Shown here one piece after another: positions 1 to 6,317 of a DNA stretch of 12,186 nucleotides. The notes beneath the pieces are model-generated. The model saw only the letters and a program-made list of their open reading frames with translations, was not told the origin of the DNA and made no database searches. Each line of letters starts with the position of its first letter. Position 1 is the stretch's first letter. The stretch spans positions 1 to 12,186 of the forward strand of contig JADFWI010000646.1 of assembly GCA_015222985.1 (NCBI GenBank), written 5' to 3'. Source of the stretch: Pseudomonadota bacterium. GTDB lineage: Bacteria; Desulfobacterota; Desulfobacteria; Desulfobacterales; C00003060. The position numbers and the translations under genes were made by a program.

Positions 1-690
<690 letters not shown>

Positions 691-735
691 AACTTGTTTT
701 ACAATTCTCAGAGAGCCCAACTCATCACAAGCTCA

Positions 736-755
736 CTATTTAGTTTTCAAAGATC
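736..755 (-). promoter_or_regulatory. boxA-like rRNA leader element
   Basis: Read on the minus strand this is GATCTTTGAAAACTAAATAG. It sits about 45 nt upstream of the 16S 5' end and downstream of both proposed rRNA promoters. The CTTTGAAAACT core is a form commonly seen in rRNA leaders, where such elements take part in antitermination and processing. The assignment is by resemblance and position. Confidence 0.5.
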
Positions 756-774
756 AAACTTGACTTTTTAACTA

Positions 775-803
775 ATGTTACAATGCTGATTTAAGCATGT
801 CAA
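775..803 (-). promoter_or_regulatory. rRNA operon promoter P2 (proximal)
   Basis: On the minus strand a perfect TTGACA (-35, 803-798) is followed, after exactly 17 nt, by TAACAT (-10, 780-775). This predicts a start near 768, about 78 nt upstream of the 16S 5' end. The -35 is perfect and the -10 matches consensus at four of six positions. It lies in the gap between the tyrS stop and the 16S gene. Confidence 0.7.
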
Positions 804-838
804 GCCCATTTCTTTTCTTTGTGGTAAAAGACCTTTTA

Positions 839-884
839 ACTATATCGAACTATGACGTTTGTCAACAAGTTTTTTCATTTTTTT
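839..884 (-). promoter_or_regulatory. rRNA operon promoter P1 (distal) with UP-like A-tracts, overlapping tyrS 3' end
   Basis: On the minus strand there are two A-runs (884-878 and 875-870), a perfect TTGACA (865-860), a 15-nt spacer, and TATAGT (844-839). With a start near 832, the A-runs fall at about -38 to -52, where an UP element binds the RNA polymerase alpha C-terminal domain. The tyrS stop codon TAG (842-840) lies inside the -10 hexamer. The 15-nt spacer is shorter than optimal; rRNA P1 promoters are often short-spaced (16 nt in E. coli). This reading is an inference from sequence alone. Confidence 0.5.
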
Positions 885-2231
885 AGAATAAAAAGTCACC
901 GGCTCATCTTTCACCCTAACCCTATGATATCGCTTTTTGCCTGCCCTAAGCAATATTTCCCCTTTATTCAAGTCGTTATCAGTAATAATCGTATCCATGG
1001 CTTCGATTCGCCTACCATTCATGTAACCGCCACCCTGTTCAATAAGCCGCCTTGCTGACCCTCCTGAACTTGCAAGACCAAGGACATGAAATAACTTAAA
1101 GGCCGGGATCCCCTCTCTTAGTTGATCCAAATCCATGAATGAATGCGGAACTGATATATCAATAATAGCATCCAGGCCAACAGGAACAATTTTAGTGGCA
1201 GGCTTCGCTTCTAATTCGATGTAATGTGCTGAGCTAGACGGCATAATCTCCTTTGGCACGACACGAGAACCAAACAAACTTGCTGATTCATGATAAGCCT
1301 TGGTAGCTTCTTCCTCGCCATGGGCCAATTTTGTTGCTTCAAATGCGAGCACGGCTTTGGCGCTGTTCAAATCGGCCCCAACTATTTTTTCAATCTCCCT
1401 GACTTCATCCATCGGCAAAAACGTAAAAAGGGCCATGAATCGTGCAACATCCCGATCATCGGTATTAATCCAGTACTGATAGTATTCATAGGGAGGCGTT
1501 CTGTCACGATCAAGCCACACAGATCCTTTAGCTGTTTTCCCCATTTTTGCTCCGCCACTTGTAGTAATCAAAGGAAAAGTCGTGCCAAAGACAGTTTCGT
1601 GACGCATCCTGCGGACGAGTCCAATACCTGCCAGAATATTGCCCCATTGGTCACTGCCTCCCATCTGCAGCCTGCACCCATAGCTATTAAAAAGTTCCAG
1701 AAAATCATATGCTTGTAAAAGCATGTAATTGAATTCAATAAAGTTGAGCCCCTCTTCAGATTCAAGGCGCATTTTGCAGCTCTCGGTTTTTATCATACGG
1801 TTTACACTGAAATGACGTCCGATATCCCTTAGAAAAGAGATGTATTGAAGTGACGTAAGCCACTGTGCATTGTTGAGTAGAACAGCCTGCCCTTTATCAA
1901 AATCAAGAAATCTGCTCAGTTGTTTCTTCAGGGCTTCAGCATTTTTATTCACCTGGTCCGGCGTCAACATCTGCCGCATTTCAGTCTTCCCGCTGGGATC
2001 TCCCACCAAAGCGGTGCCACCCCCAACCAGCGCGACGGGTCGATGTCCATGTCGTTGCATGTGGGCCAACGCCATTATTGGGACTAGGCTACCAACATGA
2101 AAGCTGGAAGCCGTTGGATCAAACCCTATGTAGCAGGTTGTGGGCTCCTCAAGCAGATGATGGATGGCCTCGTCACCGGTAGTTTGTTCAATAAAACCAC
2201 GCTGTCTTAATACTTCGAAAACGTTCTCCAA
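840..2231 (-). CDS. tyrS: Tyrosyl-tRNA synthetase
   Basis: This class I aminoacyl-tRNA synthetase charges tRNA-Tyr with tyrosine in the cytoplasm, using ATP. From the start chosen here (463 aa) the protein begins MENVFEVLRQRGFIEQTT, as the family does. It has the HIGH-type motif FHVGS (about residues 44-48), the tyrosine-pocket segment YMLLQAYDFLELF, GGSDQWGN, a KMSKS-type motif KMGKT (about 229-233) and a C-terminal S4-like RNA-binding domain (about 376-434). I chose a TTG start at 2231 because GGAGAGGG lies 7 nt upstream of it and because it gives the usual N-terminus. ATG at 2285 (481 aa) and GTG at 2297 (485 aa) are in frame but lack a clear ribosome-binding site and would overlap the end of rny. 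About 25 residues follow the usual end of the family (GKKRYHR), and this tail overlaps a probable rRNA promoter. The gene is 43 nt downstream of rny and probably shares its transcript. Confidence 0.96.
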   Translation of the reverse strand: MENVFEVLRQRGFIEQTTGDEAIHHLLEEPTTCYIGFDPTASSFHVGSLVPIMALAHMQRHGHRPVALVGGGTALVGDPSGKTEMRQMLTPDQVNKNAEALKKQLSRFLDFDKGQAVLLNNAQWLTSLQYISFLRDIGRHFSVNRMIKTESCKMRLESEEGLNFIEFNYMLLQAYDFLELFNSYGCRLQMGGSDQWGNILAGIGLVRRMRHETVFGTTFPLITTSGGAKMGKTAKGSVWLDRDRTPPYEYYQYWINTDDRDVARFMALFTFLPMDEVREIEKIVGADLNSAKAVLAFEATKLAHGEEEATKAYHESASLFGSRVVPKEIMPSSSAHYIELEAKPATKIVPVGLDAIIDISVPHSFMDLDQLREGIPAFKLFHVLGLASSGGSARRLIEQGGGYMNGRRIEAMDTIITDNDLNKGEILLRAGKKRYHRVRVKDEPVTFYSKKMKKLVDKRHSSI

Positions 2232-2274
2232 AGCTCTACCCTCTCCGTTGCTGCCATGGCGATAAGAAGGTTTA

Positions 2275-3837
2275 TCATTTTGCATATTCGACCGCACGGG
2301 TTTCTCGAATCACAGTCACCCTAATCTGGCCCGGGTATGACATGGACTCCTCAATCTTCTTGGCGATGTCTTTGCTAAGCAGAATAGCCTCAGAATCTGA
2401 AACCGTTTCACTTTCTACAATAATTCGCAACTCACGCCCAGCTTGAATTGCATAGCATTTACTTACACCTGTGAATGACTTTGCAACCTTTTCCAATTCC
2501 TCAAGGCGCTTTACGTACGTTTCCAGTATTTCTCTTCGAGCGCCTGCCCGAGCCCCTGAAAGGGTATCTGCCGCCTGTAAAAGGACTGCTAGAACTGATG
2601 TGGGCGGAACATCTTCATGATGAGCGGAGATTGCATGAACTACTTTTGGGGATTCTCCATATTTCTTGGCCAGCTTCGCCCCAATCAAGGCATGAGGCCC
2701 TTCCACCTCATGGTCTATAGCCTTTCCGATATCATGCAGCACACCCATCCTCTTTGCCTGTTTTATGTTCAGGCCCAGTTCAGCGGCCATGATACCGCAC
2801 AAAAATCCCACCTCCAGAGAATGACCCAATACGTTTTGCCCATAGCTGGTCCTGAATTTAAGTTTCCCTATATGCTTAATCAATTCAGGATGAATCCCAT
2901 GCGCTCCCATGTCAAACACTGCCTGTTCACCCGCTTCTCGTATCTCGACGTCCATCTCTTGAGAGACCTTTTTGACTGTTTCTTCGATTCTTGCAGGATG
3001 GATACGCCCATCATCGATCAGTCGCACCAGGGAAAGACGCGCTATCTCTCGTCTCACAGGATTAAACCCTGACAAAATGACAGCCTCTGGGGTATCATCT
3101 ATGATAAGGTCAATCCCTGTAGCAGCTTCAAGGGCCCTTATGTTACGCCCTTCCCTACCGATGATACGGCCCTTCATCTCATCACTGGGCAGATTTACAA
3201 CTGACACCGTCCTTTCCGCAACATAATCCCCTGCGTAGCGCTGAACAGCGGTTGCAATAATCTTCCTCGCCTTACGGTCTGCCTGTTCCCGGCTCTCGTT
3301 TTCAATGCGCTTGATAAGTTTTGCCGCTTCATAGCGGGCCTCATTCTCCATTGCCTTGATCAAAAGCTCTTTGGCCGCATCTCCTGTCAAACCCGAAATC
3401 CTCTCCAATTGCTTTCTTTGTTCCTCAATCAACGCTTGATATTTTTTTTCTTGGCCTTGTAGCCTTCTTTCACTTTCAATATTATGCTGTTCCTTTTTTG
3501 ATATGGCTACATCGCGGCGCTCCAGTTGCCCTGTCTTCAGATCTATACTCTCTTCCTTTTTCGCAAGGCGTTTTTGTAAGCTTTTAAGCTCAGACCGTAT
3601 CTCTTTGGTCTCATTTTCAAACTCCACCTTCATTTGGTAGAGTTGATCCTTTACATGAAGCTTACCCTCCTTCTGGATAGTTTCCGACTTTTTTTGAGCA
3701 TCTTCTGTGATTTTGCAGGCTTCTTCGTCTGCAGCCCTTATTTTACCAGCAGTCAACCTGGTACGCATCCAGAAGGCAAGCAAGAAACCTGCAGCGAAAA
3801 CGATGATACTGAGAAATATGACTGAGGTGAAATCCAT
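2275..3837 (-). CDS. rny: Ribonuclease Y
   Basis: RNase Y is a membrane-anchored endoribonuclease that starts mRNA decay in bacteria. The 520-aa product has the family's normal length and order. An N-terminal membrane helix (about 4-24) is followed by a long charged coiled coil (about 30-200), a KH RNA-binding domain (about 208-272, with GRIIGREGRN at 223-232) and an HD phosphohydrolase domain with H339, the H368-D369 pair in VLHDIGKA, H406-H407 and D424. The start is ATG at 3837, because AAGGGGGAT precedes it at good spacing and the membrane helix then begins at once; a 15-residue upstream extension in frame is less likely. The gene lies downstream of 6S RNA with a long untranslated stretch between them, and just upstream of tyrS. 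Confidence 0.97.
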   Translation of the reverse strand: MDFTSVIFLSIIVFAAGFLLAFWMRTRLTAGKIRAADEEACKITEDAQKKSETIQKEGKLHVKDQLYQMKVEFENETKEIRSELKSLQKRLAKKEESIDLKTGQLERRDVAISKKEQHNIESERRLQGQEKKYQALIEEQRKQLERISGLTGDAAKELLIKAMENEARYEAAKLIKRIENESREQADRKARKIIATAVQRYAGDYVAERTVSVVNLPSDEMKGRIIGREGRNIRALEAATGIDLIIDDTPEAVILSGFNPVRREIARLSLVRLIDDGRIHPARIEETVKKVSQEMDVEIREAGEQAVFDMGAHGIHPELIKHIGKLKFRTSYGQNVLGHSLEVGFLCGIMAAELGLNIKQAKRMGVLHDIGKAIDHEVEGPHALIGAKLAKKYGESPKVVHAISAHHEDVPPTSVLAVLLQAADTLSGARAGARREILETYVKRLEELEKVAKSFTGVSKCYAIQAGRELRIIVESETVSDSEAILLSKDIAKKIEESMSYPGQIRVTVIRETRAVEYAK

Positions 3838-4009
3838 ACCGGTATCCCCCTTAATGCCGTGAACACATTGGTCTTCAAGCAAAATTGAAAAACGTTAACG
3901 GGCGAGATACCGTTGGAAGCGAGACAGAGTGGAAAGACCCTTAGCGGGTTGAACGTAGGCTGAGGCTATATTGCATATAGAAAGCTTGTAGCTGTCTACA
4001 CGACTTCCT

Positions 4010-4035
4010 ATCTTATCTTCTATTCTTATCTTCTA
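4010..4035. repeat. 13-nt tandem direct repeat, two copies
   Basis: On the minus strand TAGAAGATAAGAA (4035-4023) is followed immediately by TAGAAGATAAGAT (4022-4010), identical at 12 of 13 positions. It lies in the untranslated stretch upstream of rny. The purine-rich unit could be slippage or a binding site; no function is evident. Confidence 0.8.
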
Positions 4036-4095
4036 ACCATACAATAATATAGGGAACTTTAGCAATGATTACGCTTGATACACAAATTTAAAGGA

Positions 4096-4114
4096 GCCCT
4101 TGATCGCGAAGGGC
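4096..4114 (-). terminator. Possible terminator downstream of 6S RNA
   Basis: On the minus strand GCCCTT, a 7-nt loop and AAGGGC form a 6-bp GC-rich stem, followed by TCCTTTAAATTT. The tail is U-rich but interrupted, so this is a weak to moderate intrinsic terminator. It lies about 55 nt beyond the apparent 3' end of 6S RNA, and could separate zapA/6S transcription from rny or simply be a 3' processing boundary. Confidence 0.4.
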
Positions 4115-4167
4115 GCAGAATTCTTTTATCTCAGCACATATGTCCAGCTTTCATAACGCTTTATATT

Positions 4168-4372
4168 ATGAAGGGTACCCCCACCACAATGCCGTGTCAG
4201 TAGATTCTTTTGAACCTGTATAGTACAGGTGGGTACCTTGTTGCTCCTTTAGGCTTTTCTGTGAGCTACAGAACATGCACACCAAAGCAAGAGAAGGTTC
4301 CCATATAATTAAGTGTTGGCTCAAAAAACTTCTGCCGATCACGAGCACGGCAGGGGTCTCGCCCGTTTTGCC
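4168..4372 (-). ncRNA. ssrS: 6S RNA
   Basis: 6S RNA mimics an open promoter and binds sigma-70 RNA polymerase, lowering transcription when growth slows. The minus strand can be aligned by eye with E. coli 6S. GGGCGAGACCCCTGCCGTG corresponds to the 5' GGGCCAGUCCCCUGAGCCG, and GGTGTGCATG, AAGCCTAAAGG, CCCACCTG...CAGGTTCAA and ACACGGCA follow in the same order. The outer arm (4346-4357, ACCCC then TGCCGTG) pairs with the 3' side (TGCCGTG complement at 4190-4196, GGGGGT at 4177-4182). A side hairpin TTCTGT/ACAGAA (4257-4273) and a 7-bp apical hairpin ACCTGTA/TACAGGT (4214-4230) are also present. Its place directly after zapA is a well-known arrangement. The ends are approximate; the 5' end lies at or within a few bases of the zapA stop codon, so the RNA may be processed from the zapA transcript. 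I saw no clear separate promoter. Confidence 0.88.
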
Positions 4373-4651
4373 CTAAGTGTTGGCGTCAATATTTTCAATC
4401 AGAATCTTACAGCGTTGATCCATATCTCTTACAAGGTCTTGGCAGCTACTCCTCACTTCAAAATAGTCATTGGCAATATTCATGGCAGCAAGGATCACCA
4501 TATCCAGTTTACTGGGGGCCTCGCCAGCCGCCCGTACCTTTTCTACCTCTCCGGCCACATAATTTGTTATCTCTTTGGCCCGCGAAACTTGACCACTTGC
4601 CTTGAACGTATAGGCTTGCCCAAATAATTCTATGGTAATTAATTGGTCCAC
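4373..4651 (-). CDS. zapA: Cell division protein ZapA
   Basis: ZapA is a small cytoplasmic protein that binds FtsZ and promotes bundling of protofilaments in the division ring. The 92-aa product has the family layout. An N-terminal strand pair (about residues 4-18, ITIELFGQAYTFKA) leads into a helical region with the conserved segment LDMVILAAMNIANDYFE (about 48-64) and a C-terminal coiled-coil helix ending IENIDANT. The start is GTG at 4651; no good ribosome-binding site is visible directly before it, so the exact start is less certain than the identity. It lies 64 nt after the zapB-like gene, and its TAG stop sits at the 5' edge of 6S RNA. Confidence 0.92.
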   Translation of the reverse strand: MDQLITIELFGQAYTFKASGQVSRAKEITNYVAGEVEKVRAAGEAPSKLDMVILAAMNIANDYFEVRSSCQDLVRDMDQRCKILIENIDANT

Positions 4652-4715
4652 AGATGTTTGAATTTGGTTTCCAGTCTCCAGAGGCGTTGCCCTATAAACC
4701 TATTACGGATGACTG

Positions 4716-4958
4716 TCACTTGGAACCAACAACCTGATCCAGTCTGCTTAGCAGATCATCTATTTTCGACCGTACCATCGATTTTTCTTCTGCATACTCT
4801 TGTTCAGCGGCCACCTTTGCCTTAAGAGCTCCTTCAAGGTCGTGAATCTTGGCTTTTAATTCAGATTCTGTTTGCTGTAAATCACGGCATGTCTGAATCA
4901 ACTCTTCTATCCTATCTTCAAGCTTCTTAAATTGTCCTGGAAAACTGTCTTCCTCCAC
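4716..4958 (-). CDS. zapB: ZapB-like cell division coiled-coil protein
   Basis: This is an 80-aa protein that is almost wholly predicted coiled coil: heptad-like L/I spacing runs from about residue 10 to 76, with many E, K, Q and D residues and no membrane segment or enzyme motif. ZapB proteins are short, fully coiled-coil factors that bind ZapA and join the division ring, and the position immediately before zapA supports this reading. The C-terminal IDDLLSRLDQV is a pattern I associate with ZapB-like proteins beside zapA. The start is GTG, 2 nt after a run of seven G (TAAGGGGGGG), so the ribosome-binding site is strong but close. Sequence alone cannot rule out another small coiled-coil protein, and the name rests partly on context. 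Confidence 0.75.
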   Translation of the reverse strand: MEEDSFPGQFKKLEDRIEELIQTCRDLQQTESELKAKIHDLEGALKAKVAAEQEYAEEKSMVRSKIDDLLSRLDQVVGSK

Positions 4959-5005
4959 TACCCCCCCTTAGAACCGTTTAGCATGATTTTTTCAAAATTT
5001 TTAAG

Positions 5006-5794
5006 TTAATATAAACAAGCACTGATAGAAAAGTCAAGAGGATTTTGGTCGCCTCCGTTTATGGCCTGCTGCAAAAACTTTTCAGCTTTGGCCATCTCCT
5101 CCCTGGTATTCACGCCAAGGATCTGAATCGTATCATTGATCTCTAAAACAACAGCCGGCTTGCCGTCTCGATACGCCCCTGCTACGACATCGGTTAAGTA
5201 GAACTCACCTTGAGCGTTATCGTTCTTTAAGCTTGCCAACGCCTTCTTTAAAAAAACCATGTTGATACAATAGGTTCCGCTGTTGACAATCAGGATTTTC
5301 TTCTCTGATTCGCTTGCATCTGATTCTTCCACAATGCGAATTGAGTTCCCGTGTCCGTCAGAAACGATCCTCCCATATCCAAATGGCTCTGTAAGCGTTG
5401 TTGCTATGAGGGTCAAACGGCTCGCGCGCGCTCGGTGTTGATCAATCAAACTACGCACCGTGGTTGGCTTTATAAGTGGGGTGTCTCCACAAAGGACAAC
5501 GACATCCTGAATGCCGGTAGAGACCTCCGGTATTGCACATACTACGGCATGTCCGGTACCAAGCTGCTCCTTCTGAACTGCAAACCGAAGACTCTGGTAA
5601 GGCGTAAGTACTTTCCTTACAGCCTCGGCCTCATGGCCTATAACCACCACAACCTCGTCGACAACGGCCAGGGCAGTCTCGACCACATATCGGATCATAG
5701 GCACCCCGACTATCTCATGAAGCACCTTGGCTCGGTTCGATTTCATGCGAGTGCCCTTACCAGCGGCCAATATGACAACAGCTACATCTTGCAT
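5006..5794 (-). CDS. GlmU-type N-acetylglucosamine-1-phosphate uridylyltransferase, single domain
   Basis: This sugar-phosphate nucleotidyltransferase is most like the N-terminal half of GlmU, which makes UDP-N-acetylglucosamine from UTP and GlcNAc-1-phosphate for peptidoglycan and lipopolysaccharide. From ATG 5794 it is 262 aa. It has the nucleotide-binding signature LAAGKGTRMKS (residues 9-19), the following AKVLHEI with a conserved Lys at 23, EQLGTGHAV, the metal-binding segment LCGDTPLI, GYGRIV, NSGTY and EFYLTDVV. Full GlmU is about 450 aa; here the protein stops right after the helix that ends this domain, and no left-handed beta-helix acetyltransferase domain follows. Only 47 nt separate its stop from the zapB-like gene. 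It lies just after the atp operon terminator. A TTG 36 nt upstream is in frame but inside the terminator palindrome. An NTP-transferase of different sugar specificity is possible. Confidence 0.85.
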   Translation of the reverse strand: MQDVAVVILAAGKGTRMKSNRAKVLHEIVGVPMIRYVVETALAVVDEVVVVIGHEAEAVRKVLTPYQSLRFAVQKEQLGTGHAVVCAIPEVSTGIQDVVVLCGDTPLIKPTTVRSLIDQHRARASRLTLIATTLTEPFGYGRIVSDGHGNSIRIVEESDASESEKKILIVNSGTYCINMVFLKKALASLKNDNAQGEFYLTDVVAGAYRDGKPAVVLEINDTIQILGVNTREEMAKAEKFLQQAINGGDQNPLDFSISACLY

Positions 5795-5818
5795 AATCCA
5801 ATTCTTACCAATAAAGAA

Positions 5819-5842
5819 GGGGCAAGTCAATTGACTTGCCCC
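5819..5842 (-). terminator. Intrinsic terminator of the atp operon, possibly bidirectional
   Basis: A perfect 24-nt palindrome, GGGGCAAGTCAA joined to its exact complement TTGACTTGCCCC, with at least two more A-T pairs outside it. On the minus strand it follows atpC by about 33 nt and is followed by TTCTTTATT. On the plus strand it is followed by TTTTATAA. This is the expected form of a Rho-independent terminator that closes the atp operon before the GlmU-type gene. Confidence 0.8.
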
Positions 5843-5875
5843 TTTTATAACCCTTGTATAACTAAATAAATCCGA

Positions 5876-6295
5876 CTAAGCCGCTCTTCTCTCAGAGATC
5901 TTCATTCTGGCGATTGCCCGCTGCAAAGCAGCCTCGGCACGCCTTGCATCAATATCTTCTTTTGTCCGGGCTTCAGCTATGCGCTGTTCAGCTCGCTTCA
6001 TCGCAGCCCTAGCCCTCTCAACGTCTATATCTCTGCGTCGATCGGCAGACTCGGCTAAGACTGTAACCTTATTAGGCAAAACCTCTGCAAATCCACCGCT
6101 CACAAACACGGCCCGTTCGCTGCCGCCCTTGTCCTTGTACCTGAGCATCCCTGTTTTCAGGGTCGTCAAGAAAGAGGTATGGCCGATCAGCACGCCAAAC
6201 TCCCCGTATTCCCCTGGCGCGACAACTATCTGAGCCTCTTCGCTGACCACTGATTTGTCAGGGGTCACAACTTCTAACATGATATTACCTGCCAT
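5876..6295 (-). CDS. atpC: ATP synthase F1 subunit epsilon
   Basis: Epsilon links the rotor stalk to the c-ring and restrains ATP hydrolysis. The 139-aa product has the N-terminal beta-sandwich (about residues 4-86, with LEVVTPDKSVVSEEA, the conserved GEYGEFGVLIGHTSF at about 28-42 and FVSGGFAEV) followed by a C-terminal two-helix region rich in A, R and E (about 88-136) that in this family can extend into F1. Both domains are present and the length is typical. The start is ATG, with AGGTGG about 6 nt upstream. It lies 22 nt after atpD and is the last gene of the operon, followed by a strong palindromic terminator. Confidence 0.97.
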   Translation of the reverse strand: MAGNIMLEVVTPDKSVVSEEAQIVVAPGEYGEFGVLIGHTSFLTTLKTGMLRYKDKGGSERAVFVSGGFAEVLPNKVTVLAESADRRRDIDVERARAAMKRAEQRIAEARTKEDIDARRAEAALQRAIARMKISERRAA

Positions 6296-6317
6296 AACGC
6301 CACCTACCCCTTAAATG

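Larger units (their letters stand above)
3838..4160. other. Gene-free stretch between rny and 6S RNA
   Basis: About 320 nt with no convincing open frame on either strand. It holds the rny ribosome-binding site (3844-3852), a short GC-rich hairpin (4096-4114), a 13-nt tandem repeat (4010-4035), a 6-bp AT palindrome ctatat-tgc-atatag (3966-3980) and a few weak small inverted repeats. I could not pick a rny promoter with confidence. In gammaproteobacteria, and as I recall in some relatives of this organism, a 5-formyltetrahydrofolate cyclo-ligase gene often follows 6S RNA; no trace of one is readable here. Confidence 0.7.

Noticed and set aside
822..840. Small inverted repeat (TAAAAG/CTTTTA) just after the tyrS stop as a terminator
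   Set aside because: The stem is AT-only, its loop is only two bases and no T-run follows; it would not be a stable hairpin.
4166..4348. Minus-strand open frame of 60 codons between zapA and rny
   Set aside because: It coincides with the 6S RNA structure, has no ribosome-binding site and encodes no recognisable protein.
5843..5875. TATAAA before the palindrome as promoter for the GlmU-type gene
   Set aside because: The sequence 17 nt upstream is GATTTA, a poor -35, and transcription would start within the terminator stem.
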